This document shows positions 40,402 to 51,206 of a DNA stretch of 64,000 nt, piece after piece. A program made the position numbers and the translations under genes. Within the stretch, counting starts at the first letter, position 1, and every line of letters begins with the position of its first letter. The stretch is taken from contig CAZTOW010000015.1 in NCBI GenBank assembly GCA_964615375.1, forward strand, positions 108,595 through 172,594. The letters run 5' to 3'. Under the pieces are notes generated by a model. It worked only from the letters and a program-made list of their open reading frames with translations. It was not told the origin of the DNA and ran no database searches. Origin of the DNA: CAZKWG01 sp964615375 (lineage in GTDB: Bacteria; Myxococcota_A; UBA796; CAZKWG01).

Positions 40402-43400
40402 GCCCAGCCCTCGGCCTGTCCGTAGGAAACGAACAGACCTAGTGCGGTCCCGAACACGTCCACCACCCGGCGGTGCCGGGGGAGGGGGCGGGCCATGGCC
40501 GCGCGCAGGAAGCTCGCGCTCATCCGGTCGAGCTCGCCCAGCGTGGCCCGGGTGAGCCCCTCCCCAGCCAGCCAGTTGACGTACTCGGAGAGGGCGGCGA
40601 GGTACTGGCTGGCCAGCCGGCGGCTGAGGCGCGCGTCGGACACCTCTTCGCCGAGGAAGGCCTCGAAGGCCAGGAGCTGGTCGTCCAGGCTGAGGCCCGC
40701 GGGGCCGGGCTCGGGCTCGGGGGGCTCGGGCTCGGGGGTGACCTGGGCCGGGGCCTCCTCGGGCTCGGGCTCGGGCTGGACCTCCACCTCGGGCGCGGGC
40801 TCCTCGTCCAGCTCCACCGCGTCCAGACCTTCGGCGCCCGACGCGATGAGCGCCAGCAGCTCGTCAGCGCCCAGCGTGGCCGACTCGCCCGAGCCCTCCA
40901 GCAGGTCCGCGGCCAGCGCCCGCTTCTCGGCGTGCATGGCCAGGATGTTCTCTTCCAACGTGCCGCGCGCGACCAGCCGGATCACGGTGACGGGCTGGTC
41001 CTGGCCGATGCGGTGCGCGCGGTCGGTGGCCTGATCCTCCACCGCCGGGTTCCACCAGGGGTCGAGGTGGACCACGTAGGTCGCGGCCGTGAGGTTGAGG
41101 CCCGTGCCGCCCGCCTTCAGCGAGATGAGGAAGACGTCGCCCTCGCCGCGCTGGAAGGCGTCCACCTCCTCGCGGCGCTGCTTCTCGGGCGTGGCCCCGT
41201 CCAGCCAGCGGAAGCTGAGCCCGTCCTGCTCCAGGGCCTCGCGCACCAGGGCGAGCATGCGCACGAACTGGCTGAAGACCAGGGCGCGGTGGCCCTCGGC
41301 GCGCAGCTCCAGCAGGATCTCGCGCAGCCGCTCCAGCTTCGACGAGGGGAACGTGAGCTCCGGCGAGATCAACCGTGGGTGGAGCGCCGCCTGTCGCAGC
41401 CTGGTGAGCGCCGCCAGCACGCGCATGCGCCGCTGGGCCTCCGGGCTCTGGGCCGCGGCCCCGATCTCCTGGAGGGCGGCGCGCCGGATCTGGTCGTAGA
41501 GCACGCGCTCGTCCCGGGAGAGCGAGACGTCCAGCTGCACCTCGGTGCGGGCGGGGAGCTCGCTGGCGACCTGCTTCTTCAGGCGGCGCAGGAGGAAGGG
41601 GCGGATGAGCCGGGCCAGGGCCTGGCGGCGCTCGCGGTCGTCGTCGCGCTCGATGGGCAGGACGAAGCGGTCGCGGAAGCGGTCCCAGCTCCCCAGGAGG
41701 CCGGGGGTGACGGCGCGGAACAGGCTCCACAGCTCGCTGAGCCGGTTCTCCACGGGGGTGCCGGTGAGCGCGAGGCGGAAGGCGGCGTCGAGCCCGAAGA
41801 CGGCGCGGGCCCGGCGGGTGTGGGGGTTCTTGATGGCCTGGGCCTCGTCCAGGATGAGCGTGCCGAAGGGGATCTTCGCCAGCAGGGCGGCGTCGCGGGC
41901 GACGACGTCGTAGCTGGCCACCAGCAGGTCGCCAGGGCGCAGGTCGGCCAGCACGCGCTCGCGCCCCGCCCCCCGCAGGGCCCGGGTGCGCAGGTCGGGG
42001 GCCCAGCGGGCGGCCTCGCGCTGCCAGTTGAAGCAGACGGAGGTGGGGGCCACGACCAGCGCGGGCCCCTCGGCGCGGCGGTGGAGCAGGAAGGCCAGGG
42101 CCTGTACCGTCTTGCCCAGCCCCATGTCGTCCGCCAGGCAGCCGCCCGCGCTCCAGGTGCTGAGCCGGACCATCCAGGCGTAGCCCTGGCGCTGGTAGTC
42201 GCGCAGGCTGGCCCGCAGCTCCGGGGGCGGCTCGGGGTCCAGGGCGGCGGCCTCGCGCACCCGGGCGCACAGCGCGCGCCAGCCCTCGGGCCCGTCCACG
42301 ATGGCGCCGCCCTCCTCCAGCGTCTCCAGGAGCCCGGCGTGCAGGCTGGGCAGCTCGAGGCCGGCGCGCGTCTCCTGGGCGGCCAGGGCCAGCGGGGTGA
42401 GCGCCTCCCGCAGCGCGGCGCCCAGCTTGAGCCAGGTCTCGCCGTCCACGTTGACGTAGTGCGAGCCTCCGCGAATCGCCGCCAGGAGCTGCTCGAGCGG
42501 CACCGAGGCCCCGTCGAGCTGCAGGGTCCCGCTGAGCCCGAGCCAGTCCCGGCGCGCCCCCACCACCACGTTGAGCTGGCCGCTCTGGGCGCGCACGCGC
42601 CGCCGACGCTCGCCGCGCCAGATCACGACCACCGCCTCGCCCAGGGCCTGCAGCGTCTCCAGGGCGGCCAGGGCCGTGTCGGGGCTCTGCAACAGCCACT
42701 GGAAGGGGGCGGTCTCGTCCTCGGGCGGGAGCGGGACCCTGGAGAGGGCGGCGCGGACCAGGCCCGGCTCGTGGGCGCGGTCGCGGCGCGCGTGGACGCG
42801 GCCTTCGGCGCGGTTGGCGTAGACCTCCACCGGGCCCTCGCCGGGGGGGAAGCTCGGCCCGTCGGGCAGCGGGCGCAGGCGCACCTCCAGCAGGAGCGCG
42901 TCGCCGGGCTCGATCTCCAGGAAGACGACCGGGCGCAGGTCCGGGCTCACCCCCTCGCCGCGCAGGTCGGGGTCCAGCTCGCAGGGCAGCACGCGGGCGA
43001 GGCCGGGCAGGCGGCGCAGCAGCGCGTCGGTGGCGTCGGGGGGCAGGGTGTCGCCGCGCTCGCTCAGCTCGCGGATGAGCGTGCGCGCGGCCAGCGAGAC
43101 CTCCAGCAGGGTGAGCGTGTCGCCCTCCCGAGAGAGCATGAGCTCGCCCGCGCCCTCCTCGCGGAACTGCACCAGCAGCTCGCCCGGGGTCCAGGTGCGC
43201 TCGCCCGCGCCCAGGATCAGCTGCACGCCGCCGTCCTCGCGCAGGCGCCAGCGCAGGGAGAGCACGTCGCGGCGCACGGCCACCGGGTCCACGCTCTCGC
43301 CCAGGAAGACGCGGGGGTGGCCGCAGAGCTCCAGCATGGCGCGCAGGATGCGGGCGTTGTCGGAGAAGCTCGAGGAGCTGCGGGCGGCGGGGTCGGGGTT

Positions 43401-44726
43401 CAGCATCACGGCGACCCGGCTGTCGGCGGAGCCCAGCAGGCCCGGCTGGGCGCGGAGCTGCGCCAGGTCCAGGCGGGTCAGCGTGGTGCCGCGGCCCGAG
43501 CGGCGCGGACGGCAGCCCACGGGCTCCAGCGCGGCCTCCCGCTGCTTCCAGCGCAGGCGCCAGCCCAGCTCCAGCGGGTTGCCGCTCTTGTCCTTGAGCT
43601 CGGGCTCGCCCAGCAGCGGGTCCAGGCGCGCGATGAAGCGCTCCCAGGCGGGGCGACCGCGGGCGCGGGCCATGGCGCGGGCCTGGGTGACGGCCCCCGG
43701 ATCGCGGAGCGTCTCCAGGCACAGATCCACCGCGGCCAGCTTGAGCGGGCAGGTGGCCTCGGGGTGGCGGCAGGTGCAGGCCGTGAGCCCCTCGCCCAGG
43801 CGCTGGAGCGAGAGGTTGATCCGCGGGGCGGGGGTGCGCCCGCAGAGCGCGTAGCCGGTGGTCTGCACGCTGGCGACGGGCGGGTCATCGGGTGTCTGGA
43901 GGGTCCAGCCGTCCCGGCGCGCTCTGGGCGGGGGCGTGGCCGTCTGGCGGAGCCGGGCGCGCTCCTCGACCAGGCCCTCCCAAAGGCCCTCCAGCCCGGG
44001 GTCGGGTCGGAGCTCGTGCAGGGCGAGCTCGTCCTCCTCCTGCAGCCCGCGGGCGACCTCCTCGGCCCCCTGCTCCAGGAGCTGCACGAGGGCGAGCTGG
44101 ATCTCCGGTCCCGCCCCGCGCCCCCAGCGCCGCCCGCCCCGCGTCGTGTCCTCGCTGGGGAGCATCAGCTCGCGCACGGTGCGCCCGCTGGCCCCCGCCG
44201 TGAGCCAGTAGCGCGCGCGGCCCTCCAGGATGTGGGCGAGGTGCAGATCGGTGAGCTCCAGCAGGGGCAGCACCCCCCGCTCCTGGGCCCAGCGCTGGAG
44301 CTCGTCCGGGCCGATGCCCAGGTAGAGGCCGGAGGCGCGGGGGAGCGGGGCGCTGAGCTCGGGCTCGGGCACGGGCTCCGACGGGCTCGGGGGCGGCGCG
44401 GGCGCGCGGGGCGGCTGGGGGGAGCGCGCGCGGCTGAGCCAGTCCTGGAGCGCGCGGAGGAGCTGGGTCTCCCCCGGCTTCCCGCCTCGCCAGCGCACCT
44501 CCGAGCGCAGGTGCGCGTTGCGGAGCGCGTCCCTGCAGGTGCGGAGCTCCCCCGTCCGCACCATCTCCTCCACCGCCTGTCGCGCGGCCCCGGAGGGCAG
44601 GCCCTCCAGGAAGGCGCTCACCGGCTGGTCGAGCACGGCCTCCAGGTCGAGCCCATCGACCAGGCGCGACAGCTCCTGAAAGGTGGCGGCCCGATGGAAG
44701 TCGGGGCTGGCGGGGAGGACACCCAT
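40398..44726 (-). CDS. SNF2/SWI2-family helicase-like ATPase
   Basis: 1442 aa from the ATG at 44726; the longer open frame upstream is antisense shadow of the neighbour gene. The N-terminal 800 residues resemble bacterial SNF2 N-terminal regions, with a degenerate SWIM-type finger TACTCRHPEATCPLK near 300. The ATPase core has the Q-motif-like region LRDYQRQGYAWM, Walker A DDMGLGKTVQ, DEAQ box LILDEAQAIKN, TGTPVENRLSELWS, and the C-terminal lobe with LVFSQFVRML, ISLKAGGTGLNLT and DRAHRIGQDQ. A Pro/Glu-repeat linker then leads to about 90 extra residues (SQYLAALSEYVNWLAGEGL) resembling the SAM-like core-binding domain of tyrosine recombinases. DNA-dependent translocase, specific role unknown. 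Confidence 0.9.
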   Translation of the reverse strand: MGVLPASPDFHRAATFQELSRLVDGLDLEAVLDQPVSAFLEGLPSGAARQAVEEMVRTGELRTCRDALRNAHLRSEVRWRGGKPGETQLLRALQDWLSRARSPQPPRAPAPPPSPSEPVPEPELSAPLPRASGLYLGIGPDELQRWAQERGVLPLLELTDLHLAHILEGRARYWLTAGASGRTVRELMLPSEDTTRGGRRWGRGAGPEIQLALVQLLEQGAEEVARGLQEEDELALHELRPDPGLEGLWEGLVEERARLRQTATPPPRARRDGWTLQTPDDPPVASVQTTGYALCGRTPAPRINLSLQRLGEGLTACTCRHPEATCPLKLAAVDLCLETLRDPGAVTQARAMARARGRPAWERFIARLDPLLGEPELKDKSGNPLELGWRLRWKQREAALEPVGCRPRRSGRGTTLTRLDLAQLRAQPGLLGSADSRVAVMLNPDPAARSSSSFSDNARILRAMLELCGHPRVFLGESVDPVAVRRDVLSLRWRLREDGGVQLILGAGERTWTPGELLVQFREEGAGELMLSREGDTLTLLEVSLAARTLIRELSERGDTLPPDATDALLRRLPGLARVLPCELDPDLRGEGVSPDLRPVVFLEIEPGDALLLEVRLRPLPDGPSFPPGEGPVEVYANRAEGRVHARRDRAHEPGLVRAALSRVPLPPEDETAPFQWLLQSPDTALAALETLQALGEAVVVIWRGERRRRVRAQSGQLNVVVGARRDWLGLSGTLQLDGASVPLEQLLAAIRGGSHYVNVDGETWLKLGAALREALTPLALAAQETRAGLELPSLHAGLLETLEEGGAIVDGPEGWRALCARVREAAALDPEPPPELRASLRDYQRQGYAWMVRLSTWSAGGCLADDMGLGKTVQALAFLLHRRAEGPALVVAPTSVCFNWQREAARWAPDLRTRALRGAGRERVLADLRPGDLLVASYDVVARDAALLAKIPFGTLILDEAQAIKNPHTRRARAVFGLDAAFRLALTGTPVENRLSELWSLFRAVTPGLLGSWDRFRDRFVLPIERDDDRERRQALARLIRPFLLRRLKKQVASELPARTEVQLDVSLSRDERVLYDQIRRAALQEIGAAAQSPEAQRRMRVLAALTRLRQAALHPRLISPELTFPSSKLERLREILLELRAEGHRALVFSQFVRMLALVREALEQDGLSFRWLDGATPEKQRREEVDAFQRGEGDVFLISLKAGGTGLNLTAATYVVHLDPWWNPAVEDQATDRAHRIGQDQPVTVIRLVARGTLEENILAMHAEKRALAADLLEGSGESATLGADELLALIASGAEGLDAVELDEEPAPEVEVQPEPEPEEAPAQVTPEPEPPEPEPGPAGLSLDDQLLAFEAFLGEEVSDARLSRRLASQYLAALSEYVNWLAGEGLTRATLGELDRMSASFLRAAMARPLPRHRRVVDVFGTALGLFVSYGQAEGWA

Positions 44727-44864
44727 ACCTCTGCTGTTTATGCGCCGATCTGGGGAGCCGCCACAGGCATACGGCCTCGGGTGGCGCGCGGGTCGTGCTG
44801 GAGCTAGGCTCTTGCGACCTCTTCGGGATCGGGTGGGAGCCGTGAGAGGGGGCGGAGCAGGTCG

Positions 44865-47525
44865 ATGAACGGTGATCTGATGGGAGCGCTCGCCTGGCTT
44901 CAGTCGACGGACGGACGCCTCAGCGTCAAGCTGGGTATCGCGCTCTTCGGGGCTGTGCTCTGCGCGATCGGCTGGTGGAGGGCGCGGAGCGGCGCGCGGG
45001 CACCCTGGGCTGCCGCGCTCCTGACGCTCACGACGCTGGTGAGCGTCGCGGGGTACTTCGAGTTCGGGGCGCTCCGCTATGAGCGCTACTTGAACCCCCA
45101 CGACGTGTTTCACTACTACCTGGGGGCGAAATACTCCCAGGAGCACCGCTACCTGGACCTCTACCGAGCGAGCCTCGTCGCCGACGTGGAGCTGAACGCG
45201 GCTCGAGGCAAGGGGCCCGCCTTCCGCGAGGACGCGATTCGGGACCTGCGCACGCACCAGCACGAGAAGGCGAGGGATGTCGTTCAGGAGGACGACGAGA
45301 TCCGCGGCGCCTTCGGCGCGGAGCGCTGGTCCACCTTCGTCCAGGACGTGCGGTTCTTCCAGGACGCGGTGTCGCCCTACGACCCCGGCAAGTGGACGGA
45401 CATGCTCCGGGACAAGGGCTACAACGCGACGCCGGTGTGGAACGCCGTGGCGCGCGCGATCGCCTGGCGGGCGCCGACCACGAGCGCGGAGTGGATGGCG
45501 GCCCTGCCGATGCTGGACCTCGCGCTGCTGCTCGGGACCTTCGCGCTGGTCCTTCGCGCCTTCGGGTGGAGGACGGCGGCGCTGACGCTGCTGTACTACG
45601 GCGTCAGCTACACGATGGCCTACCCTCACATCAAAGGGGGCTTCCTTCGACTGGACTGGCTCTGCTGCGTGGTGGCGGCTGGGGCGCTGCTCCGCCTGGG
45701 GCGCCCCGCGCTGGCGGGTGGAGCGCTCGCCTACGCGACGCTGGCGAGGGTGTTTCCGGCGCTGTTTGCGCTCGGACCAGTGGTGCTCCTTGGGGAGAAC
45801 CTGATCCGCCGATGGGCGGCGCGTCGTTGGGGGCAGGAGCCCCCTGCGCTGCGCGCCGATCTGCTGGTCTTCCTGGTCAGCCTCGGGGCGAGCGCGCTCG
45901 CGCTCGTGGGGCTCTCGATCCTGGCCGACGGGGGCGTGGATCTCTGGCGCATCTTCCTGTCCAAGATCGAGATGCACAACCAGGACATGTCCTCGAACCG
46001 GGTCGGCTTCAAGTACCTCTACTACGGGATCGCCACGGGCTTCCAGTTCGACCGCTCGGGGATGTTCCGGGACGGAGAGCTGCTCTTCAGTGGCCTCTCG
46101 GTGCTCTCGCTCCTGCCGAGCCTGTGGGTCATGAGGCGGCGCCCCGCGTGGGAGGCGCTCTTCCTGGGGATCGTCCCCATCTATTTCCTCACGGCGCCGA
46201 CCTTCTACTATTTCGTGATGCTGGTCGCGCCTTTCCTCTTCTTCGCGGCCCGGCTGGAGCAGGGCTGGCGCGCGGTGGGGGCGGCGTCCCTCTTCCTGGT
46301 CTCGGCTCTGGCCTACGGGCTGGACTTCGACTGGCCCCACGGCTATCCGCTCTTCTGCGCCATCTCGGCGGGCTTCTTCATCGTCTGCGCGCTGCTGTGG
46401 GTGTCGGCGGGTCGCTCGATGGGCAAGGACGAGCTGGAGGGCGTGCCAGCGATCCCGCGGGCGTTTCGGGCCTGGGAGGCCGGGCTGATCGTCGTGCTGC
46501 TCGGGCTGGTCGGGGCTCTGATGCTCTCCGCGCCGCGCCGCGAGCTCCTGCCGCCCATCACGGTCTCCGAGCCGGTCGCCCCGGGGCCGGGGGAGGCCAC
46601 CCTGGCCTTCGTCGGGGACGTGATGTTCTCGCGGAACGTCGAGCGGGACGTGCGCGCGAGTGGACGGAAGTGGGACGCGCTCTTCGATGAGGCCCGCGCC
46701 GCGCTCAGCGAGGTGGACATCGCGGTGGCCAACCTGGAGACGCCCGTCTCCTCGCGAGGATCGGTCATTGAGAAGCGGTACACCTTCCGCTCCCCGCCGG
46801 ACGCGCTGCCCGCGCTGGCCCGCTCGGGGATCGACGTGGTCTCGCTCGCGAACAACCACACCCTCGACTACGGGCCCGACGCGCTCGCGGACACCGAGAG
46901 CCTGGTGGCGGCGGCGGGGCTCCGCGTGGGAGGGGTGGCGAAGGTCGGCGAGCCGCAGATCCCGCTGATCCTGGAGGTCCGCGGGCTGAAGATCGGCATG
47001 CTCTTCTACTGTGACCCGCGCCCCACCTACTCCTGCGCCAAGGAGTACGAGACCTACGATCGCCGGCCGGTCGAGGCGACGGACGAGGCGATCGAGCGTG
47101 ACCTGGCCGCGCTACGTCCACAGGTGGATGTGCTGGCCGTGGTCATCCATTGGGGGGTGGAGTATCGCGCCGAGCCGACAAAGCAGACCCGCGAGCTCGG
47201 CCGCCGCCTGGTGAACCTCGGCGCGGACATCGTCGCCGGCAGCCACCCCCACGTCCAACACCCCATCGAGCGGTACAAGGACGGGTTGATCCTCTACAGC
47301 CTTGGGAACTTCGTCTTCGATCAGCAGAGCCGCCCGCCCACGCGGGTCTCGCGCATCGTGCGCGTGGTGGTGGGAGAGGACCGGATCGGGGCGGTGCAGA
47401 TCCTCCCCATGGTCATCGTCCGAGAGCTCTGGACCCCGCGCCCCTTGACGCCGGGCTTCGTCGATCTCGCCCTGGATCGGGAGAGCCTGCGGACCTGGAC
47501 CGAGGCCCCCGAGGTCGCGCGCTGA
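44865..47525 (+). CDS. Multi-pass GT-C-like membrane protein fused to a CapA domain
   Basis: 886 aa. Residues about 20-530 contain some 10-12 membrane helices with a large periplasmic loop (PHDVFHYYLGAKYSQEHRYLDLY) as in GT87/GT-C polyprenyl-phosphate-sugar glycosyltransferases; helical segments include TLARVFPALFALGPVVLL and IVPIYFLTAPTFYYFVML. From about 578 a CapA domain begins: ATLAFVGDVMFSRNVER, VANLETPVSS, LANNHTLDYG, VVIHWGVEYRAEPTK, IVAGSHPHVQHP and LYSLGNFVFDQ, all motifs intact. One chain therefore joins a membrane transferase to an extracytoplasmic polymer-related enzyme. TAGGCT at 44805-44810 may be a -10. Divergent from SNF2. Confidence 0.8.
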   Translation: MNGDLMGALAWLQSTDGRLSVKLGIALFGAVLCAIGWWRARSGARAPWAAALLTLTTLVSVAGYFEFGALRYERYLNPHDVFHYYLGAKYSQEHRYLDLYRASLVADVELNAARGKGPAFREDAIRDLRTHQHEKARDVVQEDDEIRGAFGAERWSTFVQDVRFFQDAVSPYDPGKWTDMLRDKGYNATPVWNAVARAIAWRAPTTSAEWMAALPMLDLALLLGTFALVLRAFGWRTAALTLLYYGVSYTMAYPHIKGGFLRLDWLCCVVAAGALLRLGRPALAGGALAYATLARVFPALFALGPVVLLGENLIRRWAARRWGQEPPALRADLLVFLVSLGASALALVGLSILADGGVDLWRIFLSKIEMHNQDMSSNRVGFKYLYYGIATGFQFDRSGMFRDGELLFSGLSVLSLLPSLWVMRRRPAWEALFLGIVPIYFLTAPTFYYFVMLVAPFLFFAARLEQGWRAVGAASLFLVSALAYGLDFDWPHGYPLFCAISAGFFIVCALLWVSAGRSMGKDELEGVPAIPRAFRAWEAGLIVVLLGLVGALMLSAPRRELLPPITVSEPVAPGPGEATLAFVGDVMFSRNVERDVRASGRKWDALFDEARAALSEVDIAVANLETPVSSRGSVIEKRYTFRSPPDALPALARSGIDVVSLANNHTLDYGPDALADTESLVAAAGLRVGGVAKVGEPQIPLILEVRGLKIGMLFYCDPRPTYSCAKEYETYDRRPVEATDEAIERDLAALRPQVDVLAVVIHWGVEYRAEPTKQTRELGRRLVNLGADIVAGSHPHVQHPIERYKDGLILYSLGNFVFDQQSRPPTRVSRIVRVVVGEDRIGAVQILPMVIVRELWTPRPLTPGFVDLALDRESLRTWTEAPEVAR

Positions 47526-47531
47526 GCGCGT

Positions 47532-48803
<1,272 letters not shown>

Positions 48804-48839
48804 CGGGGCCTCCCTGCGGCGCGCGCGCGCCGCCGCCGC

Positions 48840-48886
48840 AGTATCCCGCGCGCTGGCCGTTGCAAACGTCGCGCGCGGCCGATACG
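48840..48886. promoter_or_regulatory. Near-symmetric divergent promoter region (eno / aspartyl-protease-like gene)
   Basis: The centre is the palindrome TTGCAA (48860-48865) with a flanking A, which can serve as -35 on both strands. About 14-15 bp away on each side is GATAC: GATACT on the minus strand (48845-48840, towards eno) and GATACG on the plus strand (48881-48886). The symmetry suggests paired or co-regulated promoters. Confidence 0.4.
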
Positions 48887-48982
48887 GGCCCGACTCGCCC
48901 CCGGGCGGCTTAACTCCTGGCGTGGTCCTCCCACACCCTGTATCCTGTGCCGCTCTCTCGCTCCTCCGAGGAGACCTCGCCC

Positions 48983-51151
48983 ATGCGCGCCCTCGTCCTG
49001 GCTACGCTCCTGCTCTCGCTCCCCGCCACCGCTGGGACGCACCTCGACAAGTTCGACGCCCGGGCGGGCCTCGTCCAGGTCTCGGGCGTGGGGGAGGTCC
49101 CCCTCTACGACATCAACGACAGCGCGTACCTGCTGGTGCGCGCGAAGGTGTCCAAGGACCGGGAGGCCCTCTTCGCCGTCTCGCTGGGCGGCACCGACTA
49201 CAGGATCTCTGAGGATCTGGCCAAGGAGCTGAAGCTCAAGGTCAAGAGCGGCAACAAGCGCCCGCTGAACCTGAAGGGCGAGGACGGCCAGTTCAAGGAG
49301 GGCGGCGAGATCAAGACGACCACGCTGCCCACCTTCGATCTCGCCACCCTGCACATCGAGGATCTGCAGGTCACGGTGGACGGCAAGCTGCCGAAGATCG
49401 ACGGCTACCCGGTGGAGGGGGTCATCGGGCTGGCGCCCTTCGACAATCAGCTGGCCTGGGCCGCGCTGCGCAGCAAGGGCGTGCTGAAGGTGGGGCCGAG
49501 CTCCGCGGGCGCCGAGCTGCTGGCCAGCGTGGGCGGCCAGGCGCTGCCCTATGTCTCCGTGGCGCGCGAGAAGGTCAAGGACAAGGTGCGCGGCTACAAG
49601 ATCGAGGGCACGGCGGGCCGGCAGCAGTTCATCGTGCAGGCGACGCTGGGCGGCCAGACGGTGAACGCGGCGCTCTCCACCTGGGGATCGCGCGACTGCA
49701 CCATCAGCCCGGCCATCGACGTGGGCGCGGCGCCGGAGCGCCTGGACGCGGATCGGCAGCTCCGCTGGCTCAGCCCCACCCTCGCCGGTGAGCAGGTGCT
49801 GGGGACCTGGTGCTGGCAGGACGGCGAGTACACCCAGCAGCTGGGCGCCGAGACGCGCTGGCAGGCCACCCTCGGCCTGGACACGCTCAAGTGGTACGAC
49901 CTCGCCATCGACCCGGTCTCGCGCAAGATCGGGCTGGCGAAGGTGAGCACGAAGGAGAGCTCGCTGACCGAGACCCTGCTGGGCGAGGCGCGAGCGCGGG
50001 CGGAGAAGAAGCCCGAGGCGCCGGCCGGGGACGACGAGAAGGCCGCGGAGAGCGGGCCGGCAAAGCCTGATCCGAAGCCTTGGAAGGCGCTCCACGCCGC
50101 GCAGATGGCCGCGGGCAGCTACGCGGACGCCGTGGCCAGCGCCACGAAGCTCACCGAGATCGACGCGCGCGACTGCTCGGGCTGGCAGCTCCTCGGGGAC
50201 GCCCAGGCGGCGGGCGGGCAGCCGGCCGCGGCGATCAGCTCCTACCAGCGCTCGGCCGATCTCTGGCATGCCTGGTGGGACCTGCCGGTCAACGACCGGG
50301 AGAAGCTGTCCAAGGAGCTCGGGAAGCTGAAGACCGACGCGGAGAAGGAGAAGGCTGAGCACAAGGTCCAGCCCGCCTCCTGCTTCACGGTCGAGGGGGA
50401 CATGGCGCTGGCCGCCCTGGCCATCGGGGACTTCGCCACGGTGGACCGGCTCTACCGCGAGCGCCTGGACCTGGACCCGGACGTGGCGCTGGCCGCGGGG
50501 AACGCCTCCCTTCGCCAGGGGCGCTGGGGGGACGCTCAGGGCCCCTATCGCCAGGCGATCAAGCGCGAGACCCTGGACAAGGTGGACCTCTCCGCGCGGC
50601 AGGGTGTGGCCGTGGCCAACCTGATGGCTCAGGATTGGACCGCCGCAGAGCCGGCCTTCCAGGGCGTGATCTCCCGGGGGAGCACCGGCCTCCTGGAGGG
50701 TCAGCTCTACCTGGACGGCGTGCGCGCGGCGCGCGGGCAGGAGGCGGCGCTCTCGGTGGCGCGCGCCATGGCCGAGGCCCGGCCGGACCTGCTGGTGGCG
50801 CAGGTGCTCTGGTACGCTGAGGCCCAGCGGGCCGGCGACGCGGACGCCACGGCGAAGGCGGTCAGCGCCGTGGAGGCCGTGGCGTACACGCCCTGGACCC
50901 CCTTCGAGCGCAAGCCCGACCGGATCGCGACCTACGCCTGGTACCTGGTGCGCAAGGGTCAGGTGGACGAGGCCCGGAAGATCGCGCAGGAGGGCCTCGC
51001 CCAGAAGCCCGACCTCGCGCTGGCCTGGCTGGTGCTCTCCGAGGCGGAGAAGGTGGCCGGCGATCCGGCGAAGGCCGAAGAGTACAAGGCGAAGGCGCTG
51101 GCCTTCGGCGCGCGCTCCCCGGCGATGGCGGTCATCGCCGCGGGCCGGTAG
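48983..51151 (+). CDS. Secreted aspartyl-protease-like (retropepsin-type) protein with TPR domain, active site lost
   Basis: 722 aa from the ATG at 48983 with GAGGAG upstream; the frame is open from 48947 but the shorter start gives a clean signal peptide (ALVLATLLLSLPATAG). Residues about 30-340 look like two retropepsin-like lobes (FAVSLGGTDYRISEDLAKEL; QATLGGQTVNAALSTWG) in which the expected Asp-Thr-Gly triads read Ser-Leu-Gly and Ser-Thr-Trp. So peptidase activity is unlikely. After a Lys/Glu/Pro linker, about 370-720 carries TPR-like repeats (GDFATVDRLYRERLDLDPD, ALAWLVLSEAEKVAGDPAKA). Probably a periplasmic scaffold. Fold call by eye. Confidence 0.6.
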   Translation: MRALVLATLLLSLPATAGTHLDKFDARAGLVQVSGVGEVPLYDINDSAYLLVRAKVSKDREALFAVSLGGTDYRISEDLAKELKLKVKSGNKRPLNLKGEDGQFKEGGEIKTTTLPTFDLATLHIEDLQVTVDGKLPKIDGYPVEGVIGLAPFDNQLAWAALRSKGVLKVGPSSAGAELLASVGGQALPYVSVAREKVKDKVRGYKIEGTAGRQQFIVQATLGGQTVNAALSTWGSRDCTISPAIDVGAAPERLDADRQLRWLSPTLAGEQVLGTWCWQDGEYTQQLGAETRWQATLGLDTLKWYDLAIDPVSRKIGLAKVSTKESSLTETLLGEARARAEKKPEAPAGDDEKAAESGPAKPDPKPWKALHAAQMAAGSYADAVASATKLTEIDARDCSGWQLLGDAQAAGGQPAAAISSYQRSADLWHAWWDLPVNDREKLSKELGKLKTDAEKEKAEHKVQPASCFTVEGDMALAALAIGDFATVDRLYRERLDLDPDVALAAGNASLRQGRWGDAQGPYRQAIKRETLDKVDLSARQGVAVANLMAQDWTAAEPAFQGVISRGSTGLLEGQLYLDGVRAARGQEAALSVARAMAEARPDLLVAQVLWYAEAQRAGDADATAKAVSAVEAVAYTPWTPFERKPDRIATYAWYLVRKGQVDEARKIAQEGLAQKPDLALAWLVLSEAEKVAGDPAKAEEYKAKALAFGARSPAMAVIAAGR

Positions 51152-51158
51152 TCTCACC

Positions 51159-51187
51159 TTGGGCTCAGGCGAGGATCAGGATAAGCT
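51159..51187 (+). promoter_or_regulatory. Promoter of the Uma2-family gene
   Basis: TTGGGC (51159-51164), 17 bp, TAAGCT (51182-51187), followed by AAGGAGG and the ATG at 51207. The predicted leader is about 13 nt. Confidence 0.55.
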
Positions 51188-51206
51188 CTTCTTGAAGGAG
51201 GTCCTG

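Noticed and set aside
40473..44807. A 1444-aa plus-strand open frame opposite SNF2
   Set aside because: It mirrors the SNF2 frame, has no recognisable motif and is full of Gln/His/Gly/Ala shadow residues.
40398..46859. A 2153-aa minus-strand frame that would extend the SNF2 gene
   Set aside because: Upstream of 44726 it runs antisense through the GT-C/CapA gene and has shadow composition. SNF2 similarity begins after 44726.
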